From assembly GCF_965363235.1 (NCBI RefSeq), contig NC_134845.1, forward strand, positions 69,655,261 to 69,719,260: 64,000 nt of DNA, in the 5' to 3' direction. This document shows positions 22,801-32,936 of this stretch, in pieces. The notes below the pieces were generated by a model, which was not told the DNA's origin, searched no databases, and was given only the letters and a program-made list of their open reading frames with translations. This DNA comes from Mytilus galloprovincialis. Its lineage: Eukaryota; Mollusca; Bivalvia; Mytilida; Mytilidae. Position numbers and translations under genes: made by a program. Position 1 is the first letter of the stretch; the number at the start of each line of letters is the position of its first letter.

Positions 22801-25800
22801 GAATGAAGCGCTTCCGCGCTTCATACAAAATGTACTTCGGTCAACGCTTTTACACCCCAATACATTTACAAAAAGAAGCATTCAATTCTTAACATTATCA
22901 CACAGGTAAACTAATTTGGCTATAAATAGATCAAAGCATGTTCTGTAGAATCTCCAAACTATTAAAAAACATATTCGTTATAATTTTATTTCTTTAAATT
23001 TTTGAAAATAATCATTATTGATAAAGTATAATTGCATAAAGTTAACGTTTTCTGAAGACTATTTTATTTTTAGGTCATCAGGTTCCAGAGGCTTCCTCAC
23101 AAATTTGTATAAAAATCCCACCATAACATGTGTTTACTTTTGCACATGTGAAAAAAATATTTTTGACAAAAGCCAGATTTCTCTTGTCAAAGGGGATTTA
23201 TATTTATACATGTATTGCAATAAATTATTCAGAAGGAGTTACATTCAGTTAAGATTATATTCTGATTCTGTGAGCAATTATAGTTTTATCAAATTCTCCC
23301 AAACAGCAACGTACTGATCTTGTCAACTAAGACTTGTAAATTTGAACTATTTGGATAAAAAAGCATCTAATTCACATGATAAAGAAAGATTATAATTAAA
23401 GACAACAATTTATCAAGAAATAATTCCTTTTTATTTAGTAAAAACAAAATCTTCTTGCAAGATTGTAAATTCGCAACTTCCGGATCCATTTCCTGTCAGA
23501 ATAACATTGAAAATATTCGATTGCACATGGTTTTGAACAAATCTACCTGAATATTCTTTTACACGATGAAATTAGCATTGAGCATATAGGTAAGGGTTTG
23601 GCAGTCAGGGGACTTACTGAAATAAGTGATTTTTATAATCACTTATTTGAGTAGCAAATTTGAGGTTTTGTCACAAATTGGAATTTTGTATTTTTTTCAA
23701 AATCTTAAACACATAGGTTTAAATAATATCTTTTAATTAGTAAAATTAAAAAAAAAAAACTTTTTGCTTCTTTTAAGTAGCAAGGTTTATGCCTTTGATG
23801 CTATCATTTAGCTGAAAATTATATTTTAGTTGAAAATATGCTATAATAATGGCTTTACATAATGAACTGATACTTTCTTAAAAGATTTTTCCCAGCAGTG
23901 GGAGTATTTTTCATGTGAAGTTCAAGGTTTCATCTTTCAGATTAGGTAATAAAATTCTACTGTTCGCGATAAAAATTTCACTGTTCGGGGGCGTTGAAAT
24001 TAGTGGGGGTTATTAAAAGAATGATACTTAAAGAAGTGATTTTTGGGAAGGAAATTGAGGTCTGATACTTAAACAAGTGATTTTTATGTCATTATCCTAG
24101 ATTCAGTACAAGGTCATCACCTGAAATGACCTGGTCATCCTAGACAACACAGATGTTGGTTCTGATAAGTTTAGAAACATAATTAGTTCCTGGATCATTA
24201 GTATTCTATATTTAAAGCTACAATAAAATTAAATCACTTCTTCTAGTGATTAATTTGTACTACTTAAATAGGTGATTATTAAAGAAAGACAACTCTAACT
24301 TCCAACCTTTATGGAAATAATGATAGTTGAATCAGTGATTTATAAAATCACTTATTTAAGTAAGTACCCTGACTGTTTGGTAGTACAGACAACTAGAGCG
24401 TAAAAAAAACTGTGCCACTTCACATGTTTCACTTCTTTATGTTCGTTAAGTCAGAAGATAAAAACAGAGAACATCGAATATCGATTAACTGCATCTCTGA
24501 TGCGCTTTCTTTTAATCTTATTCATAGTTACTTTCAAACGCAAAGACGACAAACTTTAAGTTTTATACGATGATGGAGCGGACACGAAAAAAATCCGCAA
24601 AAAAAAAAAATTCTTCTAAAAAACGTCAAAAAAAGAATTTGAGTCGGCGTGTTTATTTTGGGTCGGTCGCGTTTGGGCAAACATACAATCTTTTTATTTT
24701 GGCCTAATTACTAAAGATATAAATGAATATAGTTATCTGACCTTAAAAAAATGAAAAAATAAGAGAAGTTTATTTTGTTCTTTCAATCAAGGCCAAAGCC
24801 AAATAGTTTACACTATATTTCATATTTCAGATATGGTATGGAACTTTTTTCTGCATTTAAATGAAATTTGTTTGTCATTTTCTATTGTCTCAGGGTTATA
24901 GTTTCAGACATGATATATTTTCATTCTTTGCAAAGTATTTTAATTTACACTTTTCTTCTTAATTATGGATAAACCTAAAGTAACATTTCATTGTTGCTTC
25001 TGTTGAGAGCCTAGAGTAATAATTTAAAAGACAGCTTTCCTCATTTTTTCTCCATCAGTCTCCTCTAGCAACATTTTACTGAACTTATTATCTTTTTACT
25101 TTAGGTGAGAGACATCTAAGTCAGAGTAATAGTTTAGGTTCTGATGCCAGTAGTCCTCCAGATAGTCCACATGCTAGTAATCAGTTTTTAAATAATTATA
25201 ATAATAATCAAGGTAAGTAACTCTCTTTACCTTTCTGTAAGATTAATTCCCTTTGTTCCATAGAAACATTTTGAAGCTGATCATTTTGATAGTACTTGCA
25301 AGCTTAAATGGTCTGATTTTTTTTACCATGGTATGCATATAAAACGGTTGGTTCAAAATTTTTGAAATTTTATATTTTGGTTAAAGGGTTAAAGTGAATA
25401 CTTTGACAAAATTTTATGAAAATTAAACGAGCCAAATTAATTTTAGTGAAAGTGTTGGGTACCACCCTAAATCAAATATACAATGTTTATGTGTACTATT
25501 TCAGAAAATCCAGGTTTAAGAAGAAGTTACCAAAATGTATCAAGATTACCACAGACTTCTGGACAATATGGTAGTGACCCTTATCTAGACAATTATTCCT
25601 CTGGTGGTAGTGATGACTGTGAACAAACTGTATCTCCAAAAGTGCGTCAATATTCACGCCTTCAAGCACCTGGTCGGCCAGGATCGCCTAATGTTAGTGG
25701 TTTAAGACAGCCTAGTCCTAGAGGGCCTTCACCACAAAGAACTGGTCTTCCAACACCATCTAGACGAACTATACCACGGCCTGGAAATAGCAAGCTTGCA

Positions 25801-26566
25801 ACTCCTGTTAGAAGGTACAGGATTATCCTTTTCAGTCTTAGCGATAAACTTTTGAATCCACAAGACTGAATCACAATTTTACGAAAAATTTAAGTTGGAT
25901 TCTCTTTGCTTATAGAGAAGAATTTTACAAGCCTGGGCCGTAGGACTTGTGGTTAAGCGTGAATTTTAGGTCAATTTATTTAAAAGGCCATATCAGATTT
26001 TGTCATTTGTCCTAAAACAAAAATCTTCACTTATGATGTAACTACTGAGCCCAATGTATCATATCTTTACTCAAATATTTCTGAGAGAATCATGTTTAAA
26101 AGTGGTATTGTGGAACTTGATCCATTGACAAACATGGTCAGGTTTAAATTAACTTCAAAATAAGCAAAGGAGTAAAATGCAGTTCTTGACCTTTATCTCA
26201 AAAACTAAGCAGTTTCTACAGCAAATTAAATGTTTTGGAGTTTTTAGAGTTATTGCCCCTCAAGTGTAATTAAATTTTTAAGTTTAAGTTTTATCTTGAA
26301 AACAGTTATAATTCTAAATTTCAAAAAAATATATCAACAGTAAACATAATAAAATGGCAACACACTTTGGTATGAAGTTTGGCTCTATAATTTATCAGTG
26401 ACTGTTGTATATATATATATGTTAGAAAAATCAATGAAAAAGTTCAAGATTTTGATGTTTCTGATTTTATTTTAATATTATTATTTTTTTCAGAAGTGGA
26501 TTACCTGCCCCTAGATCGACGTCTTCTCAACGTCATGATGACAGTTGGAAGGAAGGATGTTTTTGA
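13542..26566 (+). CDS. SLAIN: SLAIN motif-containing protein (SLAIN1/2 family), nine coding exons
   Basis: Exons 13542-13822, 16435-16580, 17168-17314, 17950-18135, 19839-19877, 20274-20360, 25105-25212, 25505-25814 and 26494-26566 have GT-AG ends and agreeing phases (2,1,1,1,1,1,1,2) and give 458 aa. SLAIN proteins track microtubule plus ends, binding EB, CLIP and ch-TOG family proteins. Family marks seen: N-terminal coiled coil [19 protein letters not shown] (residues about 14-32), [12 protein letters not shown] followed by [28 protein letters not shown], the [12 protein letters not shown] helix, a basic Ser/Pro-rich C-terminal half with SxLP-like EB-binding candidates (SRLP, TGLP, SGLP), and the conserved end DDSWKEGCF. 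It is shorter than human SLAIN1/2 (a little under 600 aa). One gene appears to represent both vertebrate paralogues. The start is fixed by the conserved N-terminus. Confidence 0.93.
14118..14902 (+). mobile_element. TIR element 'CAGTCAGGGG', copy A (5-bp TSD)
   Basis: A 785-bp element with terminal inverted repeats beginning CAGTCAGGGGACTT and ending AAGTCCCCTGACTG, flanked by GTAAT on both sides. Subterminal AAGTGATTT/AAATCACTT pairs form hairpins at both ends and are repeated inside. There is no ORF, so it is non-autonomous. It lies in SLAIN intron 1. Copies B and C share the whole body. Confidence 0.88.
15203..15987 (+). mobile_element. TIR element 'CAGTCAGGGG', copy B (5-bp TSD)
   Basis: Same orientation as copy A, 785 bp, flanked by TTAAT on both sides. 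It sits 300 bases from copy A; the two interrupt an older foldback (14040-16015). Confidence 0.88.
16435..16580 (+). CDS. SLAIN: SLAIN exon 2
   Basis: Encodes [34 protein letters not shown] and [14 protein letters not shown], the most conserved block of the family. Acceptor ATTTACAG, donor AGAA/GTAAGA, phase 1. Confidence 0.93.
17168..17314 (+). CDS. SLAIN: SLAIN exon 3
   Basis: Encodes a Ser/Thr/Pro-rich segment ([20 protein letters not shown] through [13 protein letters not shown]). Acceptor CTTTTCAG, donor TATG/GTAAGA, phase 1-1. A SINE begins only about 35 bases downstream of the donor. Confidence 0.88.
17350..17600 (+). mobile_element. tRNA-derived SINE (family B)
   Basis: The head 'gtcctcagtggtcaagtggt' and the downstream GGTTGTTAGTTCGAACC are A-box-like and B-box-like pol III promoter parts. 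The copy at 2925-3165 is inverted. The tail contains 'ccggcctctataaaacagc'. It lies in SLAIN intron 3. It is too diverged from a cloverleaf to be a working tRNA gene. Confidence 0.7.
17950..18135 (+). CDS. SLAIN: SLAIN exon 4
   Basis: Encodes [20 protein letters not shown] through [15 protein letters not shown], the second conserved helix. Acceptor CAATTTTAG, donor GAGA/GTAAGT, phase 1-1. Confidence 0.92.
18622..19137. repeat. 51-bp minisatellite, 10 copies
   Basis: Ten near-identical units of 51 bp in SLAIN intron 4. Each contains the near-palindrome CCCATATCGTATGGG and a TTATAAAAG stretch. Because 51 is 17 codons, both strands stay open: [17 protein letters not shown] per unit on plus and [17 protein letters not shown] on minus. 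Variants (ATATCG versus ATAACG) mark individual units; the last one is degenerate. Confidence 0.95.
19415..19745 (+). mobile_element. tRNA-derived SINE (family A), full-length head and body
   Basis: The head 'gccttggtgtaatggttagt' and GGTTCGATTCC form a good pol III A/B box pair, with a tRNA-like anticodon arm between ('atcggactactaacat'). The body continues to 'ttgtttcccaatccactata'. A truncated inverted copy is at 6770-6895. It lies in SLAIN intron 4. V-SINE or Meta-SINE families known from bivalves are candidates; I could not place it. Confidence 0.72.
19839..19877 (+). CDS. SLAIN: SLAIN exon 5 (39-nt microexon)
   Basis: Encodes [13 protein letters not shown] between acceptor ATTTTCAG and donor AGAG/GTAATA. 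The length is 13 codons and phase 1-1, so it could be skipped without changing frame. It directly continues the LQEES helix of exon 4. Confidence 0.8.
20274..20360 (+). CDS. SLAIN: SLAIN exon 6
   Basis: Encodes [20 protein letters not shown] and NRCSPNKFD. Acceptor TTTTTGTTAAG, donor GACG/GTAAGG, phase 1-1. The segment is not well conserved in families I recall, so this exon may be optional. Confidence 0.7.
21609..21752. mobile_element. Short hairpin element with TTGGAAGGCA arms
   Basis: 'ggggggttggaaggca' at 21611 is inverted as 'tgccttccaacaccccc' at 21733. The 140-bp spacing and arm length fit a short TIR element. Class unknown. Confidence 0.5.
22733..22892. mobile_element. 160-bp foldback (hairpin MITE)
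   Basis: Nearly the whole segment is one imperfect palindrome: TTGAATGCTTCTTTTTGTAA at 22739 returns as its complement near 22866-22886, and the centre is GAAGCGCTTCCGCGCTTC. Arms include 'aaaagcgttgac'. It would fold into a long hairpin in RNA or single-stranded DNA. Confidence 0.75.
23602..24375 (-). mobile_element. TIR element 'CAGTCAGGGG', copy C (5-bp TSD)
   Basis: 774 bp, inverted relative to copies A and B, flanked by TTTGG on both sides. The shared body includes 'gttttgtcacaaattg', 'cccagcagtgggagta' and 'aggtcatcacctgaaatgac'. Lies in SLAIN intron 6. Confidence 0.88.
25105..25212 (+). CDS. SLAIN: SLAIN exon 7
   Basis: Encodes [20 protein letters not shown] and an Asn-rich end. Acceptor TTTACTTTAG, donor CAAG/GTAAGT, phase 1-1. 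Confidence 0.85.
25505..25814 (+). CDS. SLAIN: SLAIN exon 8
   Basis: Encodes [20 protein letters not shown] and a basic Ser/Pro-rich tail with SRLP and [14 protein letters not shown]. These are candidate EB-binding SxIP-like motifs. Acceptor ACTATTTCAG, donor AGAAG/GTACAG, phase 1 to 2. Confidence 0.92.
26494..26566 (+). CDS. SLAIN: SLAIN exon 9 and stop
   Basis: Encodes [23 protein letters not shown] then TGA. The tail DDSWKEGCF matches the conserved SLAIN C-terminus. Candidate polyadenylation signals follow at several places (AATAAA near 26788 and 27345); the true end was not determined. Confidence 0.92.
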
Positions 26567-28195
26567 TGTAGATATTTCACAAATGGCATTTATTTATTGT
26601 TTAATAATGCTCAAGGCTGTATTATAAAACCTTTTTAGGAGGATATTATATCAGGCTTAGCTATTATAAATCATCAAATGTTTTGCTGAGGATTTTGAGC
26701 AGAAGTGTTTTTTTTTATTACGTCAGATTAAATTACATACATGTGAAGTATACAGTGATAAAGTTACAGTCTAGTTTTCGGAGAGAAATAAATAGCAATC
26801 GACCCTATAATTAATAGGCACTCATTGGAAGGGAAAACTATAAGCAGGTGCCCTTTAAAACATTGGTCTTATAACACCAAGGTTAAAACTATAAGTTTTC
26901 CAGGAGGATGGAATGAAACTGTCTCCATTTGTATTTTTTTATGAAAGATTTGTCAATGCATTGTCTGATTCTTATTTACAGAACTTCAGAATAATTTCTC
27001 TCGAATAAGTTAGAAAAAGGTATCTGAATAGTCACTTCAAACTTGACATTTCTTTGCATTGAAAGTAGATGTTCATTAAATCTATTCAGAAGAAAAATTA
27101 ACGTATACACATTGTATTTTAGAAATGATTAATTTGATGAAATAACCTGAAGGATGACCTTCATAAAATTTGAATTGATATTTACCCATATAATAGAGCA
27201 CATTGATTGAATAATATGATTTGTGTAGTGGTAAATATTTTTACACCATACTAACCAAATCACAGATTGTCAGTTCTTCACTGTCTGTATTATATATATA
27301 TGGTAATTTGACTGTTTTGGTCATATGACTGATTTATTTCTCAATAAAAAACATTTTGGTCATTTATTTGGATGATCTGAGTCATACTGTGATAAAAACT
27401 TTATGTTGTCCAAGTTTTCAACTTTGACCTTGAACTTAAGGTGCTATATTATTTCTTATTAAATTTTACATGTTTCTTAGTTTTTGTTGGACATGTCTGA
27501 TCTTGTGAAATGTTTGTTCCTTAGCTTGTTGATATTTGATTAAAACTTCTCATTATGTATTTACTTAGGTCTAAATAATTATTAGCTTTTCAGGCACCCC
27601 TACATGTTCCCAATGCTTTTCACATTATCAGTGTTAGCACAATCCTTAAATTATTCATTCCCTGTACAATCCAAATTTTACTCATAAAATAATTTTCTCT
27701 GAACAGTCTTGATATGTTAAAGAACACAATTATTGATATTAAACATAAAACAAATCCATTTCATTGTACTCTACTGATCAGTAGGATTGTTCAATGCTTA
27801 AATATATCATAAAGTGCTATTTATTATTTATTACTAAGACTATTCCAAAAAAATGTGTGAACAAGGAAAGTTAGGAGAGACTTTAAAAATCCACATAAAA
27901 ATCCAGCATACTGTCTTTAAGTAGTGATACATACACCACATAGACAAAAAGGTACAGCCTTAAAGACTCTCAATCCATGTCTAAAAATATTTGTTTGCCC
28001 TCCCCCATTCATTGTAATGGAATAGCCAAAGGAATTATAACATCACATGTTCACATATACTATGTACTAAACCATTTCATAAATCATTCTTATGTCCTTG
28101 TTCAAAAATGAATGAGTGAAGGTTTGAAAGGGAATTTGGACAGTTTTTTTTTACGTTTTTCTCCAAAATTAAACAGTAAAAAAAACCAGTAGATT
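26567..28195. other. Downstream of SLAIN: 3' UTR and intergenic
   Basis: AT-rich sequence with candidate AATAAA signals but nothing that fixes the transcript end. No coding exon or repeat of note was recognised. Confidence 0.45.
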
Positions 28196-28437
28196 GAGGC
28201 TCCCGCAGGGTCAAAAGCAACCTGCGACCTCTGAGCTTTTTAGAGGCGACTTCCGACCTGAGGGCCTTCTAAAAACGACCTTCGACCTGTAAAATTTGGA
28301 AAAAACGACCTCCGACTGACTTCCGTTCTCTGTGTTCTGAAAAACGACCTGCGACCTGTACATTTTCCTTAAAAACGACCTCTCGACAAATTTAAAAGCG
28401 ACCTTGCGACCTGAGGGGGGTACCCTGTGGGAGCCTC
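28196..28437. mobile_element. 242-bp GC-richer TIR element with 6-bp TSD
   Basis: The ends are GAGGCTCCCGCAGGGT and the complement of GAGGCTCCCACAGGGT, flanked by TAGATT on both sides. The inside is made of several 'aaaacgacctgcgacctg'-like units, richer in G+C than the surroundings. No ORF. Confidence 0.75.
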
Positions 28438-31400
28438 TAGATTATTAAGATTATTCAGGATAAATTACATACTTAATCTGTCAGTTGAATAAAAGGAATC
28501 TTAATAAGAAGATAGTATGAATATGTTCTAAAAATGTTCAAAAAGATTTTTTTTTACTGAAATAGAAAAGGTTTGCACTTCATTGTTAGGATTTTGTAAA
28601 GGATGGCCTACTGTGTATGTTATACATATTTTTATCAACCATAACCAATTATATAGATTTTTATAGTCCATGTGTTTTTTCCTTTAGTCATGTTTTAAAT
28701 TTGAGTCCTATGAAGACTGGAGAGAAATGTAGAACTTGCCAAAGTATGGATGTATAAATGTGCCACATGTTGGTAAATTATTCGGTGAGAAAATGTTAGT
28801 GTTAATCTTATCAAAGCTAAAAGATGGGAATCAATGCAAAATTCTCCATGTTAATAAAATTTCAACTAAATGACAAAGATTAAGATATGTCACAAAAAAA
28901 AATAGCTGATGTTTTTTATTCTATTCCCAGGCAAATGAAATCTAGATTCAGTATGAGCAGATGATTTTTTAGGACCTGATCAAGCCATTTTAAATAGGGG
29001 TTTCAACCATATGTTCCTATACAAAAGCATGAGTTTGTCATATAAAAATTTGGGGGAAGGGGTGTTCCAAGCCATGGAACACCCACTAAATCTGCCACTG
29101 ATTATTCAAGATGATTGACCTTATTTTAAAGATTAACATATAAATATATATATAGCCAAGTGGTTTTCAAATACTATCTATATTCTTCAAAGATTATTGG
29201 TAATGGTGGCACTATTTGCGTTCCATACCAAACTACATGTATATACAGTATGAAAGGTTTATTTATGCTTGTAATTTGTATAACTGGAAAAGGAACCCTG
29301 ACCTCAAAATACTATTTTTGTACTTTTATTTCATTTGTAGTAATTACTATTATTGAGTATGATTTTGTTAAAAGTTAAGTTTAAGTTAATATAATTAGTT
29401 GTTGTAGTAGAAAAGTTATTTTTGTATATTTAGTTATATTTGGATTGGTGGAATTACATTTATACATAAACACCAAATTGTGATAAGTTGGAATATTATC
29501 TTTATGCTTCTTTTAATATGTTGCATATACTAGTAGCTTTTTGTTCTCAACCATATATGAAGCTGAACTAAATATGGTTTTCGTTACCAGTTCATGGTAT
29601 CCTTATGTCTGTCAATTGGCAATTCATGTCAGTTATATGTTCTTATTGCAGTTAATTCCAAATTATTTCTACATTATCAAACATTCCCTCTTTTCCATGG
29701 GACAGTTCCAAGTTCATCCTGGGCCACAAACTTTACCATCCTTTCGTCATAAGAAATGAATTGTTTTCTTGCTGATAGATATTAATCATGAATATCATAA
29801 CAACTGTCAATTAATTTAAAAATTTAACTAGTAATATTTTTATAATTTTTGGTGTAGTTTTCTTCTTTTCAGTGCTATATTTGGTTGAGAACTGCTGTTA
29901 TACTATCAGATGCTAGAATTACTAATGTAAAGGTTTTGGTCAATAGCTTTTTCGCAGTACATTTAATGAAGGGTTGGTGGCCTAGCAATAGATCATGAAA
30001 GAAAAAGTAGTTTTTATAATGAATTGTTCATACACTTTAAGTTGTTGTGGAATGCTGTTCAATCTATTATTTTGTTAAGCTTTATAAAATGACATCCATA
30101 CAACATCAATTCTATGCATATTTGTGTTTTATGTTACATGTTTATGTCATTGTTGTAAAAATGTTTTAAATACCTGTATCAACTATTTGAAATATAACTT
30201 GGAAAAAATAATATATGAAGCTTCACAAGATCACTTCTTTTTGTTATATATAGCAACAGAATGAACCTCACAATAATTAATAATTGATAATGGATACAAC
30301 AAACATTTTCAGGCATGTTATGTTCTTAACAGTTAGTGCTAACATAGAATTCAGAATTTTATTTTAATCAGCAGATTCTTCTTTCATGAATGTGGACCTT
30401 TTCATTCTTGCTTATTTTTAAATAGAGGATCTTGTTTCAAATAATATGTAGAAATGTATACCTATGTTTAATTCATCTTGATTGAAAGATATGAAAGAAA
30501 TGATATGAGCTATGATTTTCACCAGAGAAAATGCAAGTGTGTGTAATGAGTATTATATATATATGTGTGTAAATTTGTATGTACAAGAATACATCTTTTA
30601 TATAAGGTTCTGTAATGTAGGCAAGTCCTAGGAATAAAAGAGATGCATAGATATATTTAATGTGACAGCAACCCAACAACAAATAACCTACCATTACAAT
30701 TAGAAATTTGGATATTATTTTGCTAATATATAAAAGAGACTGTCATTTCGTCTGACAAATCTTAAATTGTCAACACATATTTCATAATTACATTCAGATT
30801 GAGCCCTTTACTGTTTATTTCATCAAACATATCAAATGGTCAAAACATCATCAAGGATCTGTTATCAGAATAGGTTCATTTCACAATGCTATAAAACATT
30901 CTATGGACTCGTAAAACTTCGGGCTCGGGGATCTGAACACCCCTTTTTGTTTGGAGGTCTTTTAATATCAATATTGACCCCTTGGCATTTGGAGTACAAG
31001 ATTTAAAATAAAAGATAAATTGACTCTAATGTTTAATTTAAAAGAACTTGCATAAGTCGAAAAAAAATTATATTAACTTTATTGGTAAAGTAAGGCTCTT
31101 TATACATAAATGGCAATTAGGAACATTAGGGCTCACTTGTGATCTAGTTAAATGACTTCTTGAAGACAGCCATAAAGATGCAGATAGATACAGGAACCTA
31201 TTTACCGTCATTTAAGATAGCTTTCCATGCCCAATTTTTACTGAAGTATAATCTTTAAAAAAAAAATTCATTCTTGTCTTGTTAACTTTTGCTTATCGTT
31301 TCATTGCATATGAACTTTATTTCGAAACAAGATACATAAGGATTCTGCTAAAAAAAAAGCAAAAATATTTTGATTGAGCTCTTCTATTTTTGCTGACTAA

Positions 31401-32609
31401 GAAATTGAATTGACATTGTCCCATTCTAGAACTGCCATTTATTTTGTTTTATCAATGATTAATTAATTACTATTCAACACACAACCTCATCAAAGATGTT
31501 GTAAGTTTTCATTATTCATTGAATTAAAGCGGATTGTTCTGATCCTTATCTATTGGTCTTTAAAGATTCAATAATTAAGTATTCACTCACATCAATGTGT
31601 CCTCCATTTTACAAACATGGCTACTGAAAAGCAAAACCTAGCATTGTGGGTAATAATATTACCAAAATGACAAGAGGGAGAACTGAAAAATCTAACATCA
31701 ATATTTTGAGTAACAAACAGTAGATTTGCGCATAGAGGTTATGGGATACCTTTACTTTTATCCTTTCTTTTTTGCGACATATGCCTTCATTACAGATTCT
31801 GAATTTGTTTCCCAAAACTGTGGATATATATTGGGATTAAGTCCTATAGAGTTTCCCATAATTATATCATTCTCTAATGTTAATTATGGATGTTAAATTA
31901 AAAGAAGAAAAAAAAAGCATGTATTTAAAAATTATATTTTTCAATATCATATTGAACATAGATTCTTTTTTCAAAAGAGTTATATGGCTCAAACTAGAAA
32001 ATTCTTTTACACTTAATTGCACTAAAATATTTGTTCGTGCAATTTTTTTCCAAATATTACTTCATTTTGTTTTCATGTTGACTGCATGACCATACAGATC
32101 ACAATACTGCCTAGAATACTTCTTGATTCCCAATATTTTACAGTTGTATTATAAAGTATTAGAATATCTTGTGAGCAAACCAAACAGAAAGGGTTTTACT
32201 TTCTACATAGCTTGATGGAATGACAGTTATATTAAATATGTTGTGGTGTTGGTCTTGTACACACATTGATCTCCAGTGTTTGTCATTATGTATCCTTGTT
32301 ATATGAACAATCATGAGGAAAATGTGTTATCTGTTAAAAGATAATAATAAAAATGCTGAACTATATATTCAATGTTAACTTATTCTTATACTTTATAATG
32401 AAATATTGTAAAATTTTGGAATTATTGCGTGTATTAATTGTTTCGATTTTTGTAGATGGGGGGGGGGGGGAAGAGATACTGGTATTTTTAACTATTTCAA
32501 TTTAAGAAAAAATATTCATACAATATAATGATGTATATAATATCAAAATCGTTCACCATACAAGTTCTAATTGATGTGATACTCGCCAAGCCCAATTATT
32601 TGCATTAAA
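28438..32609. other. Intergenic, no gene seen
   Basis: Only short ORFs (60-75 codons) without domain signatures. A run of 13 G residues lies at 32458-32470. Nothing else is supported. Confidence 0.45.
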
Positions 32610-32936
32610 CAGGCTATTATTTGAACTTGGAAATATTTTTAATTATGGAATTTGCAAAATTTCTTGTGCTCGCCTTGAAATTTCATGTTTATTTGGTATT
32701 ATAATTTTTTGAGAGGTTCATAACACTTTTCATACAATGCATTTTGTATAGATAGTGTTGTGCGCGGCACAGTACATTCTATTGAAAATGTACTAACTTC
32801 TTTATAATAGAATGTGTTGTGTGCAGCACAGAACATTAAAGTACAGAATAGACATGGAATTTATTAAAAATTTCAAGCACAAGAAATTATGCAAATTCCA
32901 TAATTAATAATAATTTCAAGTTCAAATAATAGCCTG
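32610..32936. mobile_element. 327-bp foldback with CAGGCTATTATTTGAACTTG ends
   Basis: The two ends are inverted copies for about 70 bases (CAGGCTATTATTTGAACTTG, then 'aattatggaatttgcaaa'). The middle has two direct 'atagaatgtgttgtg(c/t)g' type blocks. A target duplication could not be fixed. Non-coding. Confidence 0.75.

Larger units (their letters stand above)
20361..25104. other. SLAIN intron 6 (4.7 kb)
   Basis: No exon was recognised. It holds a hairpin at 21609-21752, a foldback at 22733-22892, TIR element copy C at 23602-24375, and a G+T-rich block 'gtcggtcgcgtttgggcaaa' near 24660. ORFs of 67-99 codons here lack recognisable content. Confidence 0.55.

Noticed and set aside
32458-32470. 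G-quadruplex candidate
   Set aside because: A single run of 13 G; homopolymer without separate G-tracts, possibly a sequencing length artefact.
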